Source: Nereocystis luetkeana
Taxonomy: Eukaryota; Sar; Phaeophyceae; Laminariales; Laminariaceae
Direction of reading: 5' to 3'
DNA length: 64,000 nt
NCBI GenBank assembly: GCA_031213475.1
Contig: JARUPZ010000034.1
Location: 434,001-498,000, forward strand
The notes below the pieces were generated by a model, which was not told the DNA's origin, made no database searches, and was given only the letters and a program-made list of their open reading frames with translations. Each line of letters starts with the position of its first letter. Positions within the stretch are counted from its first letter, which is position 1. This document shows positions 34,204-47,083 of this stretch, one piece after another. The position numbers and the translations under genes are program-made.

Positions 34204-37200
34204 CTGGATCACAAACCAAGCGTGGAACACGGCACGAGGAAAGAAAATATTCAAGAGGACACATCAGCGGGCTCACAACAAAAAGACAAAACGACACCAC
34301 ACTCCTAAACAGGCTATACTTAAAATGTAACAAGTGGGGTGATATTTGTCGGCGACATCAAGCACCAGGTGCGAAAAGCGTGTTTATTATTTTCGCTTTA
34401 GAATGACGTTCCCCTTGTCTGGGTCGTGGTGTGTCGGGTTCAGTTTGTTTTCCTGCACCCCTTGGCACATATTAGCTATTAATAGCACATATATGCATGT
34501 AGTACAGGTGTCGCAAGGAACTCGCGAAAGCAGGATACTTGTAACTGTCGTCAACTTGTGTGCGTGCGTACGTGCGGCATATATACGTCGGGCGCTTAAG
34601 GAAACTCGAAATGGTTTCTCTCATTTTTTCGGCGCCGTCAACGGCTAAAAGGCACACTCGCTTATAAAAACATGCACTTTGCATTATATATGTTTTATAC
34701 CTGGTACGCAGCATCTCCGGGAGTTTATTTTTGTCGCGGGTTGAGTGTCTGATACACCCTCAGTTCATTCAGCTACAAATACAATTTCGATATATGATGC
34801 GCAAATTTAATCGCTCACCTCCGTTTCCTTGATCCCGCATTGTTTATTTATCTTGTCCTGATTCTTATCGTACCAGTCCAGCCTGTAATTGTTGCAAAGG
34901 CCGAACAGCAAGTAGTGCGCGTATTTGCATGTCAGTTTGCTTAACAGTACAGCTCATCATGTACCGCTCCGGACTGCTACGCTATGACGGAACTGCAAGG
35001 AGCGTTTAGTCTTCAGTCTTCGTTTTGATGCCTGAACGATACTTCTATTTCCGTCATACCAGTCCAGAGTGGTACCCGACACCATGGTTGACGCACACTG
35101 GGTAAGAGACGGAGATGACCAACCCTACACATCTGTTGGTTCGTCAACCATTGGGGGTAGGGTTATCCTGGCCTGTCATCATGAGATGCTGTGCAGGATC
35201 CGTACAGTAGTACAGATCCCAATCAAGGAACATGCCCTACAGTAACGCATGCAGTGTAAACGGCTCCCGCCAGACAACATGAGCTACTGTAGATCATACA
35301 GATCAGGAATATACCTATCTGGTGTATTCACTCTGGAAAAATATTAACACAGATCAGGAATATATCAATCTGATATATTCACCCAGAAAGTTCTAGATAT
35401 TCAAATGGAAATCGATGATCTGTCCAATAGAGATACCAGGTACACTCTAACCACGGAGTTAAACAGTGAGCACTGGCTGCTGCTAGCTCGGTGATAAGGT
35501 TGCATCTCTAATATAAACACAATCCGGGGTCCACTGGGGTGACTATTAGCTCAGTGGTTAGGTTGCCTCTCTAATATAAACACAATGCGGGGTCCACTGG
35601 GCGCTAAGCCGGGACCTCGGACTTACTCAAGGGTTGCAATCCCTCTAGTCAGCACTGCCCTGAACAGGAGATATTAGGGCGTTTATTCTTGCCTGGAAGT
35701 GTGTGCCATGCCTTCAAGGTGTATGTTCCCGTAATTTCAACGGCTTTCAGGAAAAATGGCAAGAAGGACGTTGGAGACGTTTGAACCCCGACTTGTGATT
35801 TTTATCAGAGATACACCCTAACCACCGAGCTAAACAGTCAGCGCAGGCTGTTGGCTCAGTTGCTAGGGTGTATCTCTTAACCCTTTTAGAACCGCACTCC
35901 CATACGTGGGGACAAAAACCTCTAAATATGAGTATTTTGTCCCCAAAACGGGACTGGGGTCCTAAAAGGGTTAAGTAACTTGCCTGTGGATTAGGGTGTA
36001 CCTGGTATCTCGATTGCTGTCCGGGTTGTGGAGTAATCGTTGCCGTGATATTAATAGTACTACAGTACAAGGATGGATTTCCCTTCAGATACTTGGAACA
36101 GGACACAAATCACAAAATTAATTGACTCGGGAGGGCCAACCACTTCCAAGACTACTGGAGAATTGAGTACTTGCTGCTGTGATACACGGTTCAAAACCAT
36201 CACCGTACTGGCTGCTGCGATACACCGTTCAAAAACCATCACCAGGGCTATACTGCAATTATTAGCTGGCTAGGTTTTACACTTACTGTAGTTACGTGAG
36301 GTAGTTAATCACAAAGCGGAGACCTGCGCTCTTGTGTCTGACTGGTTGGGTCGACATGTGTGTACCAAGTGTTTTTCCCATTAAACCAAGCCTTACTTCG
36401 CCACCCAACTACAATAAGTAGCCGTCCCGTCCAGCCAAGGCCTGCCGTATTTATGCGCAAGGCCTAAGTTACTCACAGACCTGTGCAGTATTTATAACCC
36501 TTAAGAGGCTTGAGAGGGAGGAAAGGGGCCTCAACAAAAAACGATCGCAGATCCTTTTGGGGTTCAGAAAACGATCAAAACTATTGACGGCTGTCAAGGG
36601 AGAATCAAAACAAGAAAAAAAACACCACAAATCATTCTAGAGTAAATAAAACGGCTAAAACAGTTGACGACTGCCATACAGCGCCGACCACACCACATTT
36701 GACGCGTGCTACCTCACTAGAGGTGTCTCTTCTACCACTTGCCCGCCAAAACACTTATTTTCGACGGGGAACAGTTGCCCTTTTAGGACTGCAGTCAAAA
36801 ATTACTTACTGTAGAATTTGAGTGATTTGTCCCCAAAACGGGACTGCAATGGAGGCTAAAAGGGGTTAAGACACTGACGGCAGTGGCAGCACTGAGGAAC
36901 TGCCCACTGAGGCATGCCCTATCGTTGGGAACACATTCGTATTTTGTTAAGAGTTCAATTCAGAAAAGGACCAAAACAATAGACGAGTGTCGTACAGCGC
37001 AGTCTTTAAAAGGGTGATGATCCTCAGAAAAATGCAGACGCACCCCCCTGCGGTAGCATGCGTCATTACACAGTGCAACTCCTCACAGTCTGTCGGTCAC
37101 ACATGGTCTGTTTGACTGTCTGTCTGTCTCACAGTCTTGTTTGTTTCGCAGTCTGTCCGTCTGTCTGTCTCGCAGTCTGTCTGTTTCAAAGGCTGTCTGT

Positions 37201-40200
37201 TTCACAGTCTGTCTGCTTCACAGCCTGTCTGCTTCACAGCCTATTTGTCCGTCGGTCTCTTGTCTTCCTGTCTGCCTGACTTTCCAGTCTGTCTGCCTGC
37301 CTGTCTCACATTCGCGCCTCCGTCCTTTCGCTCACGGCCTTGTCCATCGCCTCCCGTTTGTCCTTCGACATCAGCTCCGTCGAGGTCATCACGACTAGCC
37401 TCTCTGGCGCCACGAGTCCCTCCCGCACGTCTTGCCTGGGCGACGCCAAAAAAAAAAAAAAAAGCGACACATTGTGAAAAAATGATATTTTTCTCGGAAT
37501 GGGTTGAAAAAAGAAAAATGTTCTCGGACAAGAAAAGAGGTAAATTTCCTGGACTATGCAGACCCTGCACTACACCTCATAACGGCTACAATCTGGGATA
37601 TCCGTAGTAAAGAACATGACGAACTCTTCTCGCGATTAAAAAGAACTCGAACACACCACACCATAAAATTCCACTATGACAAGCACACGGTCGACGAGCG
37701 AGCGCGTCTAACTAATCTTACAGCAGGAAGAAATTAGTTTCAACCTCTCAATCGGTCGCACTCACAGCTGACGTAATTCAACCATTTCATTTATTTTTCA
37801 AAATGAAGGCGTGCACCGTAGTCGGGGGGGGGGGGGGGGAGGATTGCCCGGTACGTGAGCTTCGAAAAGTCAAGACGACTTTGGCGAGAAACAAGGGGGT
37901 AGATATTACGGGGGACCATAGTTAACAGGATCTATGGTACACACAAAAAAACAATATATTTGCCCATTTTTCCTTACAATATTTGGTCCTATTTACTATG
38001 GTCGCCCGTAATAGAGCAGACTGAGACATTTTTGTCTGAAAACGTGGGTCAAAGTCGATCAAACCCCGCGCTCGTTGGCGAGCACCTTTGGCGTGCTGCG
38101 GCTAGAACATGTTTTGGGTTGAAGAACACTTTTTTTTTGTAAAACAATATCCAACCTTTTCCGAGAAGAGGCTCCCACGCGGCAGCATGAGCTACGCAGA
38201 TCATACAGATCAGAAATATACCGTGAAACACGCATGCATGATAACACCCCCCCTCATAATACTGTAGCAGTAGTTCCGAAGCTGGGTCTCTCGACAATGG
38301 AGAAGGCACAATCGCCGAGCGATGCGTTTATGAAAACATCTCGTCGACATCTCTCCAAAGCCAGCATTTTCGTTGCAGATGCCCCCCTTGGTTTTGAGGA
38401 AACCGGCTGGGAAAATTCGAGCCAGGGTAGGGGGTGTGTTATCTTATCACCCGTGTGATAGTCTTCTACGGTAATACATACCTGCCCTGAAATATGTGGA
38501 TAATGAGGTGGGAACCGACGATCTGTCCGAGGTGAGTAAGGTTGTTGACTATAGTTGGTAGTTGGTTGATAACGGCTTGTGGAGGGTGTATGCCGCACCT
38601 GAGCTGCTCGTTCTTCTTCAGGTTGAAGGCAAGCTGGCGGGCCTTCGCCAGGTAGTCGTCCTTCTTCCTCGCATACGGGGTGTTGTCGTCCATAGCGCAC
38701 TCCACGTCCGTCGCCACTCTCGCCGCCGCTGCGTGAGGCATACCTGGTAATAGACGTGCGTTCAAAATAATGTCATATTACACCTGGTACAGTAATAGCC
38801 CTTCACCTTATGAGTTATCAGGCAAATCCGTAAGGTGATCATAAGGTGAAGCCGATGGGTTCGACTAAAAATCCATCGCACTACATCTTACCACTGCAAG
38901 CCCTCGTACCCAGTACTGACTCATCAGGAATACCTACTGTGCGAAGTCGTTAGTTTCATACTTGGTATGATACCTGGTATACATTACTACCCATCACAAT
39001 TCTTCACACCATTACGTATACATCTCATAATACTCCTACAAGCTACATACGAAGAAAACCCTTAAGATGACCCTGAACTTAAGTTCAAGTACCACCAACA
39101 CCCATGAGTAGACGTGTAATACGGCACAGATAGCGGGCGTCTATGTTTTCAGAGGCCGCTAACTCGAGAACCTCTTCATCTCTCCCACAAACTGAATTTG
39201 AGAAAAAAATCAACGCTTAATCCTCTTAGGACCTCAGTCCTGTTTTGGGTGCAACCTGCTTAGTATTTGAGTGCTCTTTGCCCTCAAAGGGACTGCAGCC
39301 TTAAAAGGGGTAACCTCGGCCTATCGTATTATTAACGGGGGACCATAGTTAATAGGACCTATGGTATACATAAAAAAAACTATAGGGTTAACCATTCTTA
39401 CTAACAATATTTGGTTCTACTAACTATGGTCCCCCGTATAAATAGGCGTTCGAAAAACATTGTGAACAAAATTGAGATTCACGATGCAATGGTTGGGTGG
39501 TTCTTCAGTTGAGGATTGACGTCGGTCAAAAACGTTTTGCCTTGGAAGGCAAAAAGGTGCTATAACCTATCTATCTATTGATTGCATCTCTATGGTACAG
39601 CAGTAAGCCATCACAATACGGGTACCACATGGGCCTGCCAAGCCTCTGCCGGAACTGTTTTTTGGCCATGCCGCACTCAACATTACGCATCTGGGCCCGA
39701 AATCTTGACACTACTACTATTAATAGTGCTACTAGTGCTATTACGGGGGACCATAGTTAATTCCTCGTAGGACCTATGGTATACATGAAAACCTACCTGG
39801 TACCAGTATGTATTTAACCATTTTTACTAACAACATTTGGTGCTATTAACTATGGTCCCCCGTAATAGTACTACTACTATCGTCTTGTGCATTCAGTGAC
39901 TGACACATTGCCTGCTGGCGTTTTTTTGTTATATGATAAACTAAACGATCCGAAACAAACAAAAAAAAGCGACCGTAAGACCTTTGCCAATGGAAACGCG
40001 AAGTTCAAAAAAAAATATATATATATATATATACATTGCTTTAAAAAAACAGCCAAAAAAATTATCGGACCGCCGCTGTTGGAAAAAAAGAGTTTTTTTT
40101 TTTTTTTTTTTTTCCCCCAACGGCTGCAGGCGGCGCAATTTGTTTTTTCATCTTGCAAATTGTCAACACGGTGATCGAAACCAGCTCGTGCGACGATCGA

Positions 40201-43200
40201 CGCTCGATCTCGACATAGACTCAGCCCACGGCCAACCCGCTCGGTATCTGGCAAGGCCAACGACTATAGATGAAGGCCTTGAAGATATCAGGTGGATCCA
40301 TGGTCTAGGGGGCGAGAGCTTGCCGGCGGCGTCCCACGGTATCCTCCCAAACCTGAAAAAAAGTCTATTTTTTGCCGTTCGAGACGGATGGAGAAGTTTT
40401 GTCTTCTGTTTTGTGCAAACCAGCGGCCAAATGTGTTTGTATCATACGCCTGGTCAGCTCCCGCCACATGACACCTGCCATGGTGTGAAGACAGTGACCC
40501 TAGGGTGGGTCGGAGCCCCTAACGAGCGCACTCCGTTCAGAATTCACGACGCAATCGTTGGTTTTGTTGATCGATGTCTGTCGAGGACTCAGAATCTCGC
40601 CGCTTCGCCAAAGATCGGCCTGAGTTTTTCTCAAGCCGATATTGGCCCAACATCGGCCCCAGATTTGCTTTTTTCGGGCTTTTCCAAAAGCTAGGAACTT
40701 TTTTTTTTTCACGTGGCCCATAGGAAGCGCGTTCTGAATTTTTTTCGCGGGTATCTTTGAAATTCAACCTTTTTATTGAAACTTCCGCTGTCCCATTGGC
40801 ATAGGTCTAAATCTCCTGAAATAAAAACGAAATAGTCCAGCACCGAATAGCTTTGCAACACGTGCGTCGCAAACATGGGGTTAGGGTTCGGGTTAGGGTT
40901 AGAATTTGTGTATTCCGGGTACGGGTATGCAAGACTTACAGAACTTACAGGAGTTCCGGGTATCGCGATACGGGCGTACCGAACTCACAGAAGTTCCGGG
41001 TACGGGTATGAACGTCATACATGACTCACAGAAGTTCCGGGTATCGTGGCGCGGGCGTACCGAAACTCACAGAAGTTCCGGGCAGGTAAAAAAATGTTGT
41101 ACCCGTATCCCGGGTATTGTGACACACACGGGCATACATAACATACATAACATACAGAAGTTCCGGGTACGGGTATAAATTTCGTGTACGGGAAATGTCT
41201 ACACAACTCCAAGAAGTATCGGGTATGGGTAATACCCCGGGTATGGTCCTGTACATACCCTACAGAAAACAGCCTTGAAAATTCAGATCGAAATTCGCAA
41301 AATGGAGAGCAGGGTGGCTGTAGTACCATTTGTGTTCGATATCAATTGCTAATACAGGGGACTCGTTTATTGGTAACGCATTTCGATGGGTGACGGATTG
41401 AGCACATAAACTGATACCAATCCTCTCATTGTGTCTTTAGTACCCTCCACACCAAATTTCACTCTGATATACCTCTGATATATAGAGGCATGCCGTGAAG
41501 AGCGTTGGCATGGTGTATGATCGTATTTCGACGCTCGATTATTCCAGCGCGGGCAAGCTGCTTAAAATACCGCACAACAACACCGAATAAGGTGTTTTCG
41601 GAAAGAGCCGGTCGAGAGTCTTCCGAAAATACCACAGCAGTGATCGACTTTAGCACCCTTGGCCTCGTTAACACTTCCGGAACTGTTAGGACTGCAGTCT
41701 CGTTTTGGGGACAAACCATTCAATTTCTTAGTAGTTTCTCCCCAAAACGGAACTGCAGTCCTAAAAGAGCGAGCGCTGAAAAACGATCGCACCCTTGTGC
41801 GAACCCGAACGCTAAACCTTACCGAAACGCTAAACCTTACCGAAAACACTGAACGACGCGAAATCGGGAACACATTTTTTTCGGCCCTGTCACACTTGTA
41901 TACCACTCTGAAACGGAAATAAAAGGAACGCTTCGTATGAATATTGCTGTACCAGTAGTACCTAAACGATCCTTGCGTTTCCAGGCGGAGGGGCAATGGG
42001 AGTTCTGTGCACGGTACACGGTACAGCAGCATTTGGACGGGTGACGAATAGAGCAAATAAACTGATCTCGATCCTCTCCCCCGTGTCTTCAGCGCGGTCT
42101 ACACCAACGTTCACCTTGATCCGGAACGCCGACGAGTTTTGGACCTCCTTGTGATACGGATGTTGTGCGCACCGTATTCCGTACCTACAGTAGGTATTGT
42201 TCCACTCACGTAACCGATCGCCCTCCGTAAACCCCAAGATGAGGGTGTCGAAGATCTTCCTCCTCATCTTCAGACGGAACGGGGCTACGCCGACCTCTGT
42301 CAGGGCCTCATCGATCTCCACCTCCGCCGATAGCTGCTCGTGGTACAGGGCATACATATTTTTTTTTGGGGGGGAGGGGAAACATCAGCTGTGACATCAA
42401 GTCTTTTTCGTCTAAACTCATCTTTGTCAGGTGTGGGTATTACTATTACCCGTGACCATAGTTAATAGGACCAAATATTGTTGGTAAAAATGGTTAAATA
42501 TATAGGTTTTTATATATACCATAGGTCCTGTTAACTATGGCCCCCCGTAATAATACTGCTATCGCGCGTACTACGGGTTGTTACACGACGTCGTGCATAC
42601 GTTAGTGGTACAGGCTGGTTCATACCTACCGCCCCGAATTGACTTCACCTCCGATGTACACGCCTTTTTTAGGGGGATAACACCCTCAACTTTCGCACGT
42701 GTGTTCTATACCTTTGCCCACCCGTTACCGAATGTGTTTGTGTTTTTTTCGCCAGATACTTTCTGTTCGCGCATTTTTTTCGAGTATTTGGGTCTCAAGA
42801 CATCCGAACGTTCCGGCGAACGGCGAAGAAAAGAAAAGAAAGCCCACTCGGGAGCGGCTTGACACCGGTTCATAGAATACGTGTGCCAAATTTCAGATTT
42901 CTATGATATCTCCTACAAACGGCGTGGACATTGGGACTTTTGTGCGGTGAAAGTGCAAAAAACACGGCGTCGCCTCGAAATGACTTAATTTCAGTATGTG
43001 ATGAAATTCCAGCGCTAGACATGACTTGATATTCATTCCTCCGGAGTCAGCTGTTCGAGTGTTCGCGCGAAACGTTTTACAGACATGCTTCGGAGAAACC
43101 GGAACCGGTTCGCCTACAAAAACGTATACAGGTACCAGGTACATGACAACAACAACAAAAAATGGTGTACCGACGCGGAAACGCCTACTGTTTCTGACCG

Positions 43201-46200
43201 TTTTTTTAGGCCCATGGTTGGTCGAGGGGTATTGTTAGCCGCTACATAGCCCCACCTCTAGGACCCCAATTAAAAAATCTGGCTATAGATGCCGCCCTCT
43301 TCCGCATTCCAAGGCGGTCGGCATGTTAACACCTACCAGGTACTCGTGCAGTAGGTGGAGTTTGAGTAGATACTGCGATCGGCATTCGCGGTGGATAATT
43401 TTTTTGGGGGGGGTGATAAGGCTAAAACCAGCTACTACTGTAGTAGACGAAGTAAGACTCTGGGCGGCAATGTGAGGACCGTTTGGTCTTCACGTCAGGG
43501 TTTAGGCGCTGCTTATATTGCCGTTTGCGATGGCGCACACATCACCGTCACGGTTGAAACAAAAAAGATATGGGAGAATGGCACGTGAAGATTTTAGAGC
43601 GAACCAAAATAAATGGGAGAATGATAACGCCCTCCGCGGACAGCTGCCGATATGGTACGCGCGTGGTACCGTATACCGGTATGTTAGTGGTGTACACGCG
43701 AAGCTTTCGCACGTCGGACAGATCATCTACAGATAATATACAGATCATCTACAGATCCTCTACAGAAAATGAGCTAGATCTTTCATGGCAGATCTACTGT
43801 AGATCTATTCTCGATATTGTATGCATGACCTACAGTAGCTCATCTTGCCGGGTGGGACCTGTCTAATCTGCATGGTTTGAATAGGACCTGTTTTCTGGGT
43901 TGGATCTGCACCATGTAGATACGTCGCAATCTCTCACAACGGCAGCTGAGGAACTAGATGATTTAGATGATTTACATGATCTATCGTATGCAGACGACGT
44001 ATCCGAGGTGTTGAAGGTGAGGAGTGCAACGAAAAAAGTGGGAGAATGATAAACGACCTCCGCGGACAGCTGCTGGTATGTTCGGTGGTACCATGTAAAT
44101 CAAAAGGTCCACAGGTCGGACAAACAAATCGTTTACAGATAGATCATCCTCTGAATCGTCTACAGATATATCTTGGTCTGAATCGTCTACAGATAGATCA
44201 TGATCTAAATCATCTACAGATAAATCATGATCTAAATCATCTATAGATTTTAACCTGCCCTTGTGATACTTTGTGCAATATTCGTCTGTACGGTACAAGT
44301 TCAACCCCAAAAACATACATTTCCCTACATCATGCAGGTCATAAGCCCGGCAACAGCAGCACATGAGTTGGATCCTACAGATCAGGAATGTCTCTTCCCC
44401 GAAGGATCTAGATCATGCATTGGGAAGTGATGATGATCTGTCAGATGATCTGTCCGGCGAGTGAAAGTACGAGTTCTTAACCCTTTTGGGACTGCTGTTC
44501 CGTTGTTGGGACGTCTTGTGCTTTCAATACTTACAATTAGGGTCAGACTTAGGCTACTACTGTGCTTACTCTGTGCTTACTCTGTGTTTACTCCGTGCTT
44601 ACTCTGTGCTTACTCTGTGCTTACTGTGTGCACTCAAGTCCAAAGATGGTTGATGATGGCCTATTCGATGTTTTCTGCCTTCGACGGAGACGACATGTTA
44701 TGATCAGTGCTGCAAGCAAGCCACACAAGGCGGCGGATCATCGGCTTCAGCATGTCACAGAAGTTACACCCGATCAGATGTTGATGTTTGCTGTATAGGG
44801 TTCCGAGTGGAATAGTATTAGTAACACACCCCGGTACTGGGATGAATGAGATTCAGGGGGAAATCAAGATAACATAAAGCCATTCGGCGGGGGAAGAAAG
44901 GGCTCGAGTCTTTTCGCAATAAAAACGCCCTCCAAGGCGAGAACCGTAGTGGGAGAAGGGGGGAGGAAAGCCTGCTTGGTGACTCAACCCAATGGTTGAT
45001 CTGAATTACGACAAGGGGGGAGTGGGTGAACAAGAGCGAATATAATACATGCGGTGGAAAATGGGGGGAAACACACACACACAATGGAGACCTCTGTGTA
45101 CATATTTGCGGGCACTGTCCTACTCGGCACTTCCATCTTCGAGCGAAACTCGTAAGTTTTGCCCTTAATTGGAGTGTTGGACAAGCCGGGGTCACAGCTG
45201 TCATCCTTGCCCCGCACCGGTGCTCGCCCTCATTTTTATCGCGCACGGGCTTCAGCATTCCCTCTGCGCGTGGATTTTCACCTGGTTTCGCCAAGCCAGA
45301 CTCTCGCATTTTCGTATACCAGTACTGTTAGGTACCTGGTATGTTTTTCCAGTATTTCCTATGACATTTTTTAATGGTTTGTTGTGGTCAAATCGTCCCC
45401 GACAGCGTTCCGTTTTTTTTCATGCAAAAATCGAACACACGTGGCATACGTACGGGGGTTACCATAACGTCAACCAAAAAGGCCAAAACGCGAGACTCTC
45501 CGTACACCGCCGTGCGGCACACTGTGGTTATATTCCGGTAGTCAGATTCAAATTTGTACGGCTGTGAGTTGGCTGACTGTTACTCACAAAACGAAAAAAA
45601 AAACAGCTGTGAGATCGATTATCTCGTCGAAACTGATATTTGCACGCTGTGCGTGATACTTCGATATGCAATAAATCGGCGACCGTATATTTAGTTGGCA
45701 TTAGTTGGCTACTGGACCCTATGCGCGATATAAAAAATGAAGGCACGTACCGGGGGGGGGGGGGGGGGAAGGGACGACACCTGTGAACACGGCTTGTCCA
45801 GAAGAAGACCGTTGAGGGTAAAACCTCCTACGAGTTGAGCTGGAAAGTGAACGTGATGATACAAAAGAGGAAGAAAAAAAAGTAGGCACTACAGCTGTAC
45901 GTACGTATAGCCGCGTCCGTTTTTTTTTGCGGAGTTCGGCTTCTCTGTGTGTATGGGCTTGACGCGTTCGAGGCTCGAAGTGTGTTTTTTATCGATGAAA
46001 ATGAACCAGTTAGTTATTTAATAGTTTGTTTACGTTCGCCATCCAACCAATCCAACCAATCCAACCAATCCAACCAATGCGGAACAGCAGTGATGGCCCC
46101 TACATTGTGCCTGTATGCGCCAACCAACAATACCGGCACTATATGTAGCGCCAACCGGCACTATTTACCCCGCACACTGCCTCACTGGCCAATCCCATCT

Positions 46201-47051
46201 GTCCCAAGCGAGTTCACCGACACCACAGCGGGCATGCGGCACTATATATAGAGAGCAGGTGGCCCTATATAGGGGCCACCACTACTGCTGTACTGCTGTG
46301 AAGCCAACTCACAGCCCCCACAATTTTGTCTGCCGAACCTCACCTTCCCTCCAGCGGCACCCTTCAATGCCGGCGGCGGCGACGCTGCTGCCGGCCCCGA
46401 CCCCGCCCCCGCGCCCCGCCCGACGCCAGCCCCAGCATCAGCACCAGCAGCGACAACCCCGCCCCCCTTGCCCGCTCCAGTGGCCTCTGCTCCTGCATCC
46501 CATGTTGTCGTTGGAACCCCAGAAACGACAATAACAGCAAAATTCATGCCTCGTCAGACAAAAAAAGGCCTTGGCAACAGCAGTCTGCTGGCACTGCTAT
46601 ATACCTTGAAAGTTCATTCACCCTCTGGGGGCTTCAGGCACCAACGTTGACGCAAACAAAACTGACGACGAGAGCTATACGCGTAGGTTAAATTGACACA
46701 CGACACGAGAACATGGAAGTGTGGTGACCTTAAGCTTTATTTTTACCAAAATCCGCCGAAGGAACAAAAAAAAAGAAAAAGAGAGCAACCACGGTCACGG
46801 TCACTGCTGTGATCGGGGGGTGGTATACTGTTACCCACTGGTGTCCGAGTTAAAACGCAGGGGAGTCGTCAGGCACGGGCGGGACATTATCCACCCGTAC
46901 TGCTGCTGGGCGGTGAGGCTGCCAGGCATGGTTGATAACCCTAAGATACGGGCTATCATTTTTTCTGGTCGCATTCTGAGGGTCCCAAGTCCCGTTAACG
47001 GCTCCTCCGCGATCCCCCTTTGCCGGGCAGCAAAGCCATCAGAAGCGAAAC

Positions 47052-47083
<32 letters not shown>

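Noticed and set aside
35480-35842. Functional tRNA genes
   Set aside because: Box A-like blocks are clear but acceptor and anticodon stems do not pair and box B is mostly decayed.
40878-40902. Chromosome end
   Set aside because: Fewer than five units, and TFIIS exons continue on both sides.
44118-44250. CRISPR-like array
   Set aside because: The ~30-bp units are contiguous tandem repeats without unique spacers, in a eukaryotic nuclear context.
46242-46340. TFIIS linker reading on past the donor
   Set aside because: After AAG|GTGAGG the frame reaches no conserved domain, whereas splicing to 42336 restores the central domain in phase.
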